Source: Pedobacter sp. B4-66 (GTDB lineage: Bacteria > Bacteroidota > Bacteroidia > Sphingobacteriales > Sphingobacteriaceae). Taken from it: a DNA stretch of 64,000 nucleotides. The stretch's first letter is position 1; every line of letters begins with the position of its first letter. The position numbers and the translations under genes are program-made. Of this stretch, positions 1 to 9,040 are shown in pieces. Location: positions 1 to 64,000 of the forward strand of contig NZ_JAFVME010000018.1 in assembly GCF_018492665.1 (NCBI RefSeq), given 5' to 3'. The notes beneath the pieces were generated by a model that had not been told where the DNA came from, did no database searches, and saw only the letters and a program-made list of their open reading frames with translations.

Positions 1-28
1 GTCGCGGGTTCGAGTCCCGTCCGGTCCG
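1..28 (+). tRNA. 3' end of a tRNA gene, probably tRNA-Asp
   Basis: The window opens inside a tRNA. Positions 4-20 form a T arm: a 5 bp stem around the 7 nt loop ttcgagt. Positions 21-27 (ccggtcc) are the 3' acceptor strand and 28 is a G discriminator. CCA is not encoded, as is usual in Bacteroidota. The G discriminator and the acceptor/T-arm sequence resemble tRNA-Asp of this phylum, but the anticodon lies outside the window, so the amino acid is an inference. Confidence 0.8.
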
Positions 29-30
29 CA

Positions 31-58
31 AAAGCCACTCATTCGAGTGGCTTTTTTG
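31..58 (+). terminator. Intrinsic terminator of the tRNA transcript
   Basis: A 10 bp perfect stem (31-40 with 45-54) around the tetraloop attc runs into a T-rich tract, directly after the tRNA. Confidence 0.85.
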
Positions 59-218
59 TTTAGAAACAAATTTTCATCGGATAATTCATGGATTTAGCCT
101 TTTAATCTATTTATTATGTTGAATATCTCTTTTAATTTAGCAGGACCTAAACAGTTAAAACCTAACCAATTATTAAATCCTTTTACGTCAGCTATATCAC
201 TGACATGTTGTAAAATTT

Positions 219-1712
219 ATGAAGAAATATGTACTTATCACATTCCTAATGGCTTTAGCTGTTAATTGCTGTGTGGCCCAACTATTGCTTCCGGCTACGA
301 AACCTAATCCGGCGCAACAAGCTATGATTAAAAGAGGCTATGGCATGTTTATCCATTTCGGTATTAATACATTTAATAATACCGAATGGTCTGACGGTAC
401 TTTGCCGTTGGAGAGTTATAACCCTACAAACCTTGATCCTGATCAATGGGTACTTACTGCCAAAAAAGCAGGATTCCGTTATGTTTTGCTAACCACGAAA
501 CACCATGACGGATTCTGTTTATGGGATAGCAAGTATACAACTTACGACGTGGCCTCCTCTCCAGTAAAAATGGACGTTGTAAAAGCTGTATCAGATGCCT
601 GTAAGAAATATGGGATCCAGTTTGCTGTTTATTATTCCCTGTGGGATAGGAAAGAGCCTTCTTACAAGGATAAAGATCCACAAAAGTACGTTGACTATAT
701 GCTTAATCAATTGACAGAATTGTTTACAAATTACGGTACAATTGGTGAGTTGTGGCTGGATGGTGGATGGGATAAAAAACCATCAGACTGGGGCGTTGAT
801 CAGATTTATAGTTTAGTTAAAAAGTATAATCCTAATTGTGCAGTAAGTGTTAATCATACCATTGTAAATGAAGAGGGAAAGCGTAACTACACACCTCCAG
901 CTAATATGACGGAAGATAATAAGTACTTCTTTCAGTATTTCCCTTCAGATTTTCGTTTGTGGGATCCTGAGTTAGCTGCTAAATCTGATAAGAAACAATA
1001 CCTGCATGAAGGGAAGTCGTATTATCTACCTTTTGAACATACCATTTGCATCAGCAAACGATTAAATTGGTTCGAGAAAACAGAACCATTACCGACAAGA
1101 GATTTAGATGAGTTGGAGGAGTTATTTTACTGGTGCACGGATAATGATAATTGTCTGGTGATGAATGTGCCACCAGATCAAACTGGACGCATAAGGGAAT
1201 ATGTAGCTAATACAGCTATAGGATTGGGTAAGAGACTTGATCTATCATTAAATAAGCCCTTACCTAAAAATGGTAAATTTATTTCGATGAATAAGCCAGT
1301 TGTGGCAACCAGTGTGTGGGACGATAAAAACGGACAGTATGCGGGCAATGCTATTAATGATGGCAAAATGAGTAGCCGTTGGGCTGCTAAAGACACTCTG
1401 GCAACTGTTGAAATGGAGTTAAACCCTTCAGAGCCTTTTAATAAGATCAGCATATTTGAATATCAGGATACCAAAAGATTGCCAGATGGGTTTTCTCAGA
1501 TAAGAGTACCGCGTATACAGCAGTATAGTGTCGATATTATGCAAAATGGACAGTGGCAAACCATTTATCTTTCTGATGAGCCTATGGGCGACTGTAAGGT
1601 GATTAAACTGCCGTTAAGCTATAATACCAGTAAGTTGCGGCTTAAGGTCCTTAAGGCAACTGCTCCTCCTTCAATTTATGAATTGAATGTGATCAATATG
1701 CAAAAAAAATAA
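219..1712 (+). CDS. Secreted GH29 alpha-L-fucosidase with C-terminal discoidin-like domain
   Basis: Predicted to release terminal alpha-L-fucose from glycans outside the cytoplasm. Residues 1-21 look like a signal peptide ending VAQ. The GH29 barrel follows: the FIHFGINTF and TTKHHDGF motifs near the start, and ELWLDGGW whose Asp181 fits the family nucleophile. The opening motif (NTF..TEW) is more like subfamily B, which acts on alpha-1,3/1,4 fucose of Lewis-type structures; this is an inference. Residues from about 360 look like an F5/8 type C (discoidin/CBM32-like) sugar-binding domain. The length of 497 aa fits. The gene has its own terminator and lies about 970 bp upstream of the SusCD locus, so it may be co-regulated without being co-transcribed. 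Confidence 0.88.
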   Translation: MKKYVLITFLMALAVNCCVAQLLLPATKPNPAQQAMIKRGYGMFIHFGINTFNNTEWSDGTLPLESYNPTNLDPDQWVLTAKKAGFRYVLLTTKHHDGFCLWDSKYTTYDVASSPVKMDVVKAVSDACKKYGIQFAVYYSLWDRKEPSYKDKDPQKYVDYMLNQLTELFTNYGTIGELWLDGGWDKKPSDWGVDQIYSLVKKYNPNCAVSVNHTIVNEEGKRNYTPPANMTEDNKYFFQYFPSDFRLWDPELAAKSDKKQYLHEGKSYYLPFEHTICISKRLNWFEKTEPLPTRDLDELEELFYWCTDNDNCLVMNVPPDQTGRIREYVANTAIGLGKRLDLSLNKPLPKNGKFISMNKPVVATSVWDDKNGQYAGNAINDGKMSSRWAAKDTLATVEMELNPSEPFNKISIFEYQDTKRLPDGFSQIRVPRIQQYSVDIMQNGQWQTIYLSDEPMGDCKVIKLPLSYNTSKLRLKVLKATAPPSIYELNVINMQKK

Positions 1713-1753
1713 CCCTGTTGGATGGGGGCATCTTTAGCTTCTAAGTTGTAATT

Positions 1754-1806
1754 AAAATGGTGAGAATGAGTCAAATTTGTATGACGATTTCTCGCCATTT
1801 TTTTTG
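1754..1806 (+). terminator. Intrinsic terminator after the fucosidase gene
   Basis: A 12 bp stem (1754-1765 with 1790-1801, one G-U pair) is followed by a run of T. It separates the fucosidase transcript from the downstream locus. Confidence 0.75.
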
Positions 1807-2019
1807 TAGACAATAAAATAAAATCTTTTTTATGAAAATTCTCTAGCCTTTCGTTATTCTTTTTCTTAAGAATAATCCTTAAATATGTCATACTTGAGTG
1901 CAAATCTTCATTTCTGAATGGCGAAAATTAGTAAAAAACTAGGTTTTGTTGTTTTTCTCTTGTTAAGGTGAATATAGAAACGCGGATTAAAGGCTTGCTA
2001 AATCATTATTTCAAGCTAA

Positions 2020-2031
2020 TGCAAACGGTTG
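2020..2031 (+). promoter_or_regulatory. Putative LacI-family operator, site 1
   Basis: The sequence tgcaaacggttg is an imperfect palindrome of the CAAACG/CGTTTG type used by many LacI-family regulators. A related element lies about 215 bp downstream in the opposite orientation. The call rests on sequence resemblance only; no LacI gene is in the window. Confidence 0.3.
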
Positions 2032-2235
2032 TGTTGTATTTGCTGATTTTTAATATTTTTCAATTCTTTATTTCTTGTTTGGTAATAAATTTATTTAATC
2101 AATAGGATAAAATTTAACTGTTTTTTTATTTTTGAGACATTAATTTAATCAAATGACCTTCATTATTCCAGTAATTAAAGAATATTGATCAGATAGTCTA
2201 ATAAAATTCCCAATAAGCTTAAAAAAAATGAATAT

Positions 2236-2246
2236 CAATCGTTTGC
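2236..2246 (-). promoter_or_regulatory. Putative LacI-family operator, site 2
   Basis: The sequence caatcgtttgc read on the minus strand is gcaaacgattg, which matches site 1 (gcaaacggttg) in 10 of 11 bases. Two such sites upstream of one operon suggest a regulated promoter. Confidence 0.3.
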
Positions 2247-2420
2247 GTTGATAAAATTGGGATTACATCATACATATTAATCTAATTTAGGTCTTAATAA
2301 TTCGATCCCAATTATTTGATTATTAAGAATGAGACAAGTGTTAGTCGGTCATTTTGATAACTCATCTACTGAATTCGGAATATAAAATATTAACCAACCA
2401 AACCAACTAAAGCAAACTTC

Positions 2421-2480
2421 ATGAACCAAACCTCTACTCTTTTCCAAAATCAAAGTTCCAATCGGATAATTAAGATTTAA
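2421..2480 (+). CDS. Possible 19-residue leader ORF upstream of SusC
   Basis: An ATG 10 bases after the AACC-rich motif opens a 19-codon frame ending in TAA. The same AACC motif sits just before the start codon of the VCBS gene at 25908, which suggests that this ATG is, or once was, a real translation start. It may be a leader peptide, a decayed N-terminus of the SusC gene, or chance. Confidence 0.25.
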   Translation: MNQTSTLFQNQSSNRIIKI

Positions 2481-2680
2481 TATTCTTAGACAATCTCAAG
2501 AATAAGCTCAGACAGTTTTGAAGTTAACCACTTTGCTGTTCTTATTGTTCTTGATTCTGTGGTTTTTATGCCACTAGTTTTCAGTGATTTTTAATACGTC
2601 AGTTGCTCGTAGGTGCAGGTGTGTGCCCGTGCAATCAACAAATAATTTTAACAGAGATCCAACAAATCAACAATTATTTA

Positions 2681-5653
2681 ATGCTAATGAAAATGATCCG
2701 AATTATTGTAGTTATTATTTATGTTGCCTTACTGTCTACTTTTAGTTCAACAAAAGTCCAGGCAGAAGCATCTTATACTACGCTGCACTACAGTATGCTT
2801 TTTAGGCAAGATACTGATGACACTTCCCAGAAGAAATTGGACACCATGGTTATAGCTGACAGACGAAGCATGGTAAAGGGTATCGCCGATTCGTTGAATG
2901 TGAAGCTATCAGCTCTTAGTCCAAATCTTTCTGTTCAACAGATGTTAAAGGGCAATATTGCCGGTCTTTACGTACAGGAAACTAGTGGGGAGCCTGGAAC
3001 AGAACAGAGTATGATTATAAGAGGCTTATCGGCCCCAGTTTTTAATAAAAACGACATTTATAGCCAACAACCAACTGTTTATGTAAACGGGGTTCCTATG
3101 ATAAGGGATAATCCATTCGTTTTTGATATTCAGAAATATGGCTTTAACAGAATTGGCCCGGCAACTAACTTGCTGGCAGGAATTGATATTAGTAATATCA
3201 ACTCAATTGAAGCAATTAAGGATCCTGCTGCATTGGCCAAACTTGGTCCGAATGCAGCTAATGGTGCAATCTGGATTACAACTAAGGCTGCTAAGTCTGG
3301 CCGTAGGGACTTAAGTGTAAATAGTTATTTTGGAATGGTGCAGGCAAGTAACATCTCGCCTATTAATGCACAGTACGAGAATCAGTTTCGTAAACCTTTT
3401 TATCAGAAGTATGGTACGCAAGACGATTACCTGAATTATGTAGGGTACTTAAGGGATTCGACCAGTTTGGATTATTACGGCCCGGCAAAATGGGGGGATA
3501 GGTATTATAAGAATACACCAATTTATTCAGTTGATTTAGGCCTTACAGGCGGCTCGGAAAGAGCTAATTTCCGCTTTTTTGGCTCGGCTACCCGTAATGC
3601 AGGTAATTCTGATGATACTGATCTTAAAAGGTATTCAATGTCATTTCAAGTTAATATGGCTCCTTTAAGCTGGGTTACCATTTCAAGTATGGTAAATGTT
3701 GGGCGCATGGATAGAGATAGAAACAGAAATCTTCGTGATCGCTTTGCCGAAACCAGGTATATCCCCGATTTATATAATCCTCTTTCTCCAAACATAAATA
3801 CCTACCAATCATTTCTTAATGAGTATGATAAAGCTATTGATGACAACAGAACAACTCAGGCACAAGGATATTTTGCTGTAAAATTGGATTTAAAGCCATT
3901 TAAGTTTGTTTCTACTTTGAACTTTGATTACAGTGAAGGAGTAAGAGATGCATTTTTTCCTACTACTTTGATGGAAGGAAATAACTTTTCATCCAGTTAC
4001 ATAGGCTATAATCAGAGGTTTATGATTAACAATGCTTTAAGTTACACTAAAGACATTGCAGAAAACCACAATCTTTATTTCGAGGTTGGACAATCTGTTC
4101 AGGATGATCGCTACAGGTATAACTATGCTAATGCATACAACGGACCAAACGACTTTATAAAAGTAAACGTAGTTGAGGGTGATCCAGACAAGGGAAATTA
4201 CCTTAAGCCGGTTGGCTACCTGGTGTATCGCTATACTGATCAAATACACAGCCGTTTATTTTCTTTTTATGCATCAGCACGGTATTCTTATAAAGACCTC
4301 TTAACCTTTTCTGCATTAATAAGGGATGATGGATCTTCGAATTCACAACCTGGAAATCGCTGGTTTGTTTCTCCGTCGGCAAATGCAAGCTGGAATCTGA
4401 AAAACCAATTTTTAAAGGATAACAATCTGTTTAACAAGTTAAGAATGGATGTTTCATGGTCAAGAATTGGAAAAACTTTCTCTGATGACAAATTCGCAGC
4501 AGGACCACAATATCGTGTTAATGCTGGGTGGACATTGGAACCAACTATACCTGGGTATAATGGTATTGCAACTATTTCAAGACCATATAGTTCTGGCTGG
4601 GTTGGTTATGATATCAAATGGCCGTACACAGACCAGTTAAACATTGGATTTGATGGTGCTATTCTTAAAAACAGATTAAGTGCATCTGCAACTTTTTATA
4701 AAAAGGACGATAAAAGGATGTTGATCAATACACCCCTTCCAGCTGAAACCGGATTTGCTAGTCAGTATGGAAGTGGTTTGGCTGTTAGAAATATAGGGTT
4801 AGATCTGGGTGTTCAAGGCCATATCATTATGAAGGACAACTTTAACTGGCAGTCTGGATTGAATTTCAACTTTAATAAGAACAAATTAACTGCTCTACCT
4901 AATGGGTTAGATGAACTTATAGTTGGCGATAGAAAACTTAAAGTAGGAGAACCTATTGATCGTTTCTGGATTTATGAGAATCAGGGAATTTATAATGCTA
5001 ATAGCGAAGTTCCGGTTAACCCTAAAACCAATAAAGCTTTAACTTTTGAAGGCACTACCTTAAAAGCCGGCGATCCTAAATGGAAAGATAATAATGGAGA
5101 TTTTGTAATCAATTCTGAGGATAAAATCCTTGCAGGTAATTCAATGCCGAAATTTACCGGTGGCTGGTCAAATCAATTCCGTTACGGGAAATTCGATTTG
5201 AGTTTCAATATCGTTTACGCAATCGGTCAGAAAGCCTTAAATCAATCAGCTTCTCTTCAGTATGATTTTATCAATAGAGAGGCAGCTAACGATATCAACT
5301 CAGTTAGGGAGATTTTCTCGTGGCAGGTTACCAGTGATTTATCAAAATATGCAATTTACAATCCATGGAGCAGTGTTGTTCCTTACCGTTTAGAGCAAGA
5401 CATGTTTCTTGAAAATGCATCTTATGCGAAGTTAAGAGCTGTTACTGTTGGTTTTGATTTAACCAAGACATCATTGTTTAAAGGTAAATCGAGCATTAAA
5501 AAGGCCTATGTATATGTAACAGGAAACAACCTTCTAACAGTAACTTCTTTCTCTGGTAGTGACCCTGAGTTAATTGAATACAACGGTATATATAGCGGTT
5601 ATGGCTTGGCCATTCCAAGGACCTATACTTTAGGAATTAAGGTTGATTTGTAA
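2681..5653 (+). CDS. SusC/RagA-family TonB-dependent transporter, first copy
   Basis: Outer-membrane barrel that imports oligosaccharide or peptide ligands together with its SusD lipoprotein. I start it at the ATG at 2681 (or 2687), which gives a signal peptide ending VQA. The longer frame from a TTG at 2603 would place 26 non-hydrophobic residues before it. The plug domain is clear: VQQMLKGNIAGLYV, then IRGLS, then ANGAIWITTK. The barrel follows to a terminal aromatic/hydrophobic strand. Unlike the second SusC, no carboxypeptidase-regulatory-like domain precedes the plug; only about 60 residues lie between signal peptide and plug. It is about 990 aa and is followed 29 bp later by its SusD. 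Confidence 0.9.
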   Translation: MLMKMIRIIVVIIYVALLSTFSSTKVQAEASYTTLHYSMLFRQDTDDTSQKKLDTMVIADRRSMVKGIADSLNVKLSALSPNLSVQQMLKGNIAGLYVQETSGEPGTEQSMIIRGLSAPVFNKNDIYSQQPTVYVNGVPMIRDNPFVFDIQKYGFNRIGPATNLLAGIDISNINSIEAIKDPAALAKLGPNAANGAIWITTKAAKSGRRDLSVNSYFGMVQASNISPINAQYENQFRKPFYQKYGTQDDYLNYVGYLRDSTSLDYYGPAKWGDRYYKNTPIYSVDLGLTGGSERANFRFFGSATRNAGNSDDTDLKRYSMSFQVNMAPLSWVTISSMVNVGRMDRDRNRNLRDRFAETRYIPDLYNPLSPNINTYQSFLNEYDKAIDDNRTTQAQGYFAVKLDLKPFKFVSTLNFDYSEGVRDAFFPTTLMEGNNFSSSYIGYNQRFMINNALSYTKDIAENHNLYFEVGQSVQDDRYRYNYANAYNGPNDFIKVNVVEGDPDKGNYLKPVGYLVYRYTDQIHSRLFSFYASARYSYKDLLTFSALIRDDGSSNSQPGNRWFVSPSANASWNLKNQFLKDNNLFNKLRMDVSWSRIGKTFSDDKFAAGPQYRVNAGWTLEPTIPGYNGIATISRPYSSGWVGYDIKWPYTDQLNIGFDGAILKNRLSASATFYKKDDKRMLINTPLPAETGFASQYGSGLAVRNIGLDLGVQGHIIMKDNFNWQSGLNFNFNKNKLTALPNGLDELIVGDRKLKVGEPIDRFWIYENQGIYNANSEVPVNPKTNKALTFEGTTLKAGDPKWKDNNGDFVINSEDKILAGNSMPKFTGGWSNQFRYGKFDLSFNIVYAIGQKALNQSASLQYDFINREAANDINSVREIFSWQVTSDLSKYAIYNPWSSVVPYRLEQDMFLENASYAKLRAVTVGFDLTKTSLFKGKSSIKKAYVYVTGNNLLTVTSFSGSDPELIEYNGIYSGYGLAIPRTYTLGIKVDL

Positions 5654-5682
5654 GTGTTAACGCGTATAAAATTATTAAATGT

Positions 5683-7224
5683 ATGATATCTTTTGTAAAT
5701 AAAAATATTCAGTTTAACAGAACCCTGATAATTTTACTGGTTACTGTAATGGGGCTGAATGTCTCTTGTAAAAAAGTACTCGATATAGATTCCAGCAGGC
5801 TTTCGAAAGAAGACGATCATTGGAAATCTTTTCAAGATACAAGATCAGGATTGATGGCGACTTATGGACTTATGCGTAGTGCTTTGGCAGATAATAATGC
5901 ACATTGGCTATGGGGTGAGTTTAGAAACGGTGATTTTACTGCAAGCAGTAGGTCAGACCTTAAAGTGATTGTTAAGGGAGATCTAAATGCGTCTTTTCCG
6001 CTGCTTCAAAAAATAGCTTCGTGGAGGGCTTTTTATGCAGTAATTAATAACGCAAGCTTATTTATTGAGCGTGCTCCCGAAGTATTAAAAGCAGACATCC
6101 GTTATACCGAACCTAACTATAAAGTTGATGTTGCTCAGGCAAGAGCATTAAGGGCATTTGCCTATTTCTATATGGTTAGAATCTGGGGTGATGTTCCTTT
6201 GATTACAGCATCTCACGATGGTAGTTTTGAAATGAAAGGCAGAACTGAGCAATCTAAGGTATTGGCATTTGCCGAATCTGAATTGATAGCTGCCGCAAAG
6301 GACTTACCATATGTATATGGAGCTGAGGGAGATGATCTTCTTCCGGGTTTATATTATGGGTATGATTTTGAGCGCTGGAAAGGGGCATTGTTTACTAAAA
6401 TATCTGCTTATGCAGTGCTGTCACATATTGCTGCCTGGCAGTCGCATTATATTGATGCTTCGGTGTATACTGAGTTTGTAATGAATAATTACGCAAAAGC
6501 AAATGCTGCATATTCTACCACACTGGAATTAACTGCTGCAGACGGTATATTTAATGCACAGTCTTATAATCAGATTATTGCTTTTGGTTTCAATGACCTT
6601 TATGGTGAATCTACCGTTAACGGGCATGTTGAGCAATTGGTATTGGCAGCACCTCTAATTTCAAGAGAAACTCCGGATCTGTATGTTACTAAAGATACTA
6701 TCGCTAGTGTATTTAAGGATTTAAGTGACCAACGTTTTGGTTTAGATACCATTTCAGGATTGCCTAGAACCAATTATTTTGTGAATTACGGCAGCGCCAT
6801 TCCAGTTTTTAGTAAGATTAAGGTACTCAGAGGTGGATCAACAAATGGTGATTTTGCTGTATACAGTTCAAGTATAATTTTTACCCGCTTAGAGGAAATT
6901 GCTTTGCTTAGGGCAGAGGCATTGGCTGTTCTTGGTCAGCGCATTGATGCAATCAATTTATTAAATATCATCAAGAAAAGCAGAGGAGGCAAAGGAGTTA
7001 GTGATGGACCGGGAACTGACCTGATCAGTGAGATTTTTGCTGAACGCCGAAGAGAGTTGATGGGCGAAGGATGGCGTTGGTATGATCAGATCCGCTATAA
7101 CAAAATTCAAAATGATAACCAGGACTTTTTAGCTCTAATTAATCAAAAGGGTATTTATTGGCCTATTGCAAAAGATGTATTGAATGCAAATAATAAACTG
7201 GTACAAAATAACTATTGGAAATAA
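5683..7224 (+). CDS. SusD/RagB-family lipoprotein, first copy
   Basis: Surface lipoprotein that forms the lid on the SusC barrel and binds ligand. The lipidated Cys is probably Cys29 in NVSCKKVLD, a typical SusD N-terminus. Family marks include AQARALRAFAYFYMVRIWGDVPL (the conserved alpha-helical TPR-like segment), a later EEIALLRAEAL helix and a C-terminal RRRELMGEG..WYD motif. The 513 aa length is normal. It follows its SusC in the same direction, and its stop codon overlaps a possible ATG of the next gene. Confidence 0.93.
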   Translation: MISFVNKNIQFNRTLIILLVTVMGLNVSCKKVLDIDSSRLSKEDDHWKSFQDTRSGLMATYGLMRSALADNNAHWLWGEFRNGDFTASSRSDLKVIVKGDLNASFPLLQKIASWRAFYAVINNASLFIERAPEVLKADIRYTEPNYKVDVAQARALRAFAYFYMVRIWGDVPLITASHDGSFEMKGRTEQSKVLAFAESELIAAAKDLPYVYGAEGDDLLPGLYYGYDFERWKGALFTKISAYAVLSHIAAWQSHYIDASVYTEFVMNNYAKANAAYSTTLELTAADGIFNAQSYNQIIAFGFNDLYGESTVNGHVEQLVLAAPLISRETPDLYVTKDTIASVFKDLSDQRFGLDTISGLPRTNYFVNYGSAIPVFSKIKVLRGGSTNGDFAVYSSSIIFTRLEEIALLRAEALAVLGQRIDAINLLNIIKKSRGGKGVSDGPGTDLISEIFAERRRELMGEGWRWYDQIRYNKIQNDNQDFLALINQKGIYWPIAKDVLNANNKLVQNNYWK

Positions 7225-7280
7225 TGGAAAAAATTAAAATAGGATTAGTATCAATTATTGGCTCAACCAAAAATATACAG

Positions 7281-7961
7281 ATGAAAAATAAAAATATACA
7301 GACTTTTTCCCTTGTGATTCTGATGTTGGTAATGCTTAGTACAACATTGTTTTCTTGTAAAAAGAACAATTCCGATTACTACAATTACGAGAATAACTTG
7401 AAGCAGTTTGATGGCAATGCTTTGGAGTATCTGGAATCTCAGAAAGGAATCTACGACTCTTTGTTGCTTGTACTTAATAGGTTACCACACTTGCAGGACT
7501 CATTAAGAAATAAGAAAGTGACTTTGTTTGCGGCGACAAATAAAAGTTTTCAGATCTCAATAGAAAGCTTAAATGCGGTTCGTAAAAAATTGAATAAAGA
7601 ACCTTTGTATCTGGCTGATGTGGACATCGAACAATTGGATACAATGACCAGTAAGTATATTATCCGTGGAGAAATGGTTACTGCTGATTTCCAGAGGTTT
7701 GTTGATGGACTAATTGTGAAAAGCATAAACCACAATTATAATATGCACCTGAAATATAATAAAGTAGATGCTTCCGGATTTATTGCGGGTGGCCCGGGTA
7801 TAATAATTTTTACAGATCCTAAGAACTCAATTTTCGTGAGGTACTGGCAGAGTACACCTACTAACTCTGTGAATATTAAAACTAAAAATGCAATCATAAA
7901 TGTACTTTCTCCGGGGCACGATTTCGGATTCGGTGATTTTGTAACAAGAACTAATAATTAA
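7281..7961 (+). CDS. FAS1 (fasciclin) domain lipoprotein, first copy
   Basis: About 226 aa with a lipobox LFSC (Cys26) when started at the ATG at 7281. An ATG at 7224 overlapping the SusD stop is possible but would make a 45-residue leader. One FAS1 domain is visible: the H1-like box VTLFAATNKSF and the closing box NAIINVLSPG. FAS1 domains mediate adhesion or protein-protein contacts. Its place directly after SusD suggests an accessory component of the outer-membrane complex; the exact role is unknown. Confidence 0.75.
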   Translation: MKNKNIQTFSLVILMLVMLSTTLFSCKKNNSDYYNYENNLKQFDGNALEYLESQKGIYDSLLLVLNRLPHLQDSLRNKKVTLFAATNKSFQISIESLNAVRKKLNKEPLYLADVDIEQLDTMTSKYIIRGEMVTADFQRFVDGLIVKSINHNYNMHLKYNKVDASGFIAGGPGIIIFTDPKNSIFVRYWQSTPTNSVNIKTKNAIINVLSPGHDFGFGDFVTRTNN

Positions 7962-7971
7962 GGCTAAAGAA

Positions 7972-9006
7972 ATGAATAATAAATACCCATTAGCATCACT
8001 TTGTATTTTCTTTATAGGATTGGTGCTACTAGTAAGTACCATCGGTTGTACAAAGAATTTACCGGAGGATCGAGAATCAATCGGAACAGATACTCGCTTT
8101 ACGCAAACTGTTTATACCCCTATATTAGGCAGAAATACGCTTTTCTCAAATAATTTTTTCGTAGGGTCTTCTTCTCAGCCCTTGACGTTTAAAATCATTA
8201 ACATGAGAACCAGAGATGGTGTGGCGGCTCCTAAACTTACTGAAACTACTCCGGTTCAGGTTTGGACTCAGCCATATCTTGGTGATGAAAAATCAATTGC
8301 TGAAATAGAAGCAAAAAGAAAGATAGAAAATCGCCCTTTATTTGAGATTAGAGAGCACTCAGGTCAGTTTTTAATGTGGGCTGCTGCAAATTCAAGTAAT
8401 ATAAAAACACAGCCGGATTCAGGATATGTATTTGATGTAGAAATGTCTAACTCTGGCGGGCGCAGATATTTTAGAGATTTTAAACTGATGCCTTTAAAAG
8501 AGCGTGCTTATGAACCATCTGAACAAGATCCGCTAACGGGACTTTCCAAGTATGTTGGTTTAACACCGAGAAGCATGTCAAACATTCGCGGTGAACGTAC
8601 CGGTAACTACATGTTTTTTTTTACAGTAGGTGTATTGTTTAAAAAGAATGTTGGAGAAGGAAATTCGTTGACTTTCAAATTCGTTGACTCACTATTTAAA
8701 CCAATTGATCCAAACAAATTTAATCTTACTAAATGGGATAAACTGGTACATGGCTTTAATATGGTAAAAACGAATGAATCTGTAAAGTACGATATGGCTT
8801 ATCCTATTCCTCTAATTGCTTATAGAACAGAATACACAAACATATTTGGCGACATGGCAAGTGTAAAGTTCAGGTATGATAGACAGGGATTTGGGAATAT
8901 AAGAGAGGAAGCATATCTAAACCTGGACTTTGCAATTTTTGAACCGGGTAATTGGGAGATAACGGTCTGGTTTACTGGTGAGCGCCCCAAATTTGATAAT
9001 GATTAA
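7972..9006 (+). CDS. Lipoprotein of unknown function, DUF5007-like
   Basis: 344 aa with a lipoprotein signal (Cys26, TIGC). I see no catalytic motif; the sequence is beta-rich and soluble after the Cys. The context of SusC-SusD-FAS1 followed by a protein of this size matches loci where the next gene is annotated DUF5007; that assignment is from memory and needs a profile search. It starts 10 bp after the FAS1 gene and is probably a surface accessory or binding protein. Confidence 0.55.
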   Translation: MNNKYPLASLCIFFIGLVLLVSTIGCTKNLPEDRESIGTDTRFTQTVYTPILGRNTLFSNNFFVGSSSQPLTFKIINMRTRDGVAAPKLTETTPVQVWTQPYLGDEKSIAEIEAKRKIENRPLFEIREHSGQFLMWAAANSSNIKTQPDSGYVFDVEMSNSGGRRYFRDFKLMPLKERAYEPSEQDPLTGLSKYVGLTPRSMSNIRGERTGNYMFFFTVGVLFKKNVGEGNSLTFKFVDSLFKPIDPNKFNLTKWDKLVHGFNMVKTNESVKYDMAYPIPLIAYRTEYTNIFGDMASVKFRYDRQGFGNIREEAYLNLDFAIFEPGNWEITVWFTGERPKFDND

Positions 9007-9040
9007 TAACATGGGATTTCTAATTTATATAAGATCTAAT

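Larger units (their letters stand above)
1807..2602. other. Long AT-rich non-coding leader of the SusCD locus
   Basis: About 800 bases hold no convincing gene. The segment contains two GCAAACG-type palindromic elements, one -7-like hexanucleotide context (TATTTTTG at 2127-2134, without a good -33), an AACC-repeat motif at 2391-2410 and a 19-codon ORF. It probably carries the promoter and operators of the operon that starts at 2681, but I cannot fix the transcription start. Confidence 0.5.

Noticed and set aside
2603..2680. N-terminal extension of SusC1 from a TTG at 2603
   Set aside because: It adds 26 residues with Cys and polar residues in front of a good signal peptide; the ATG at 2681 or 2687 is better.
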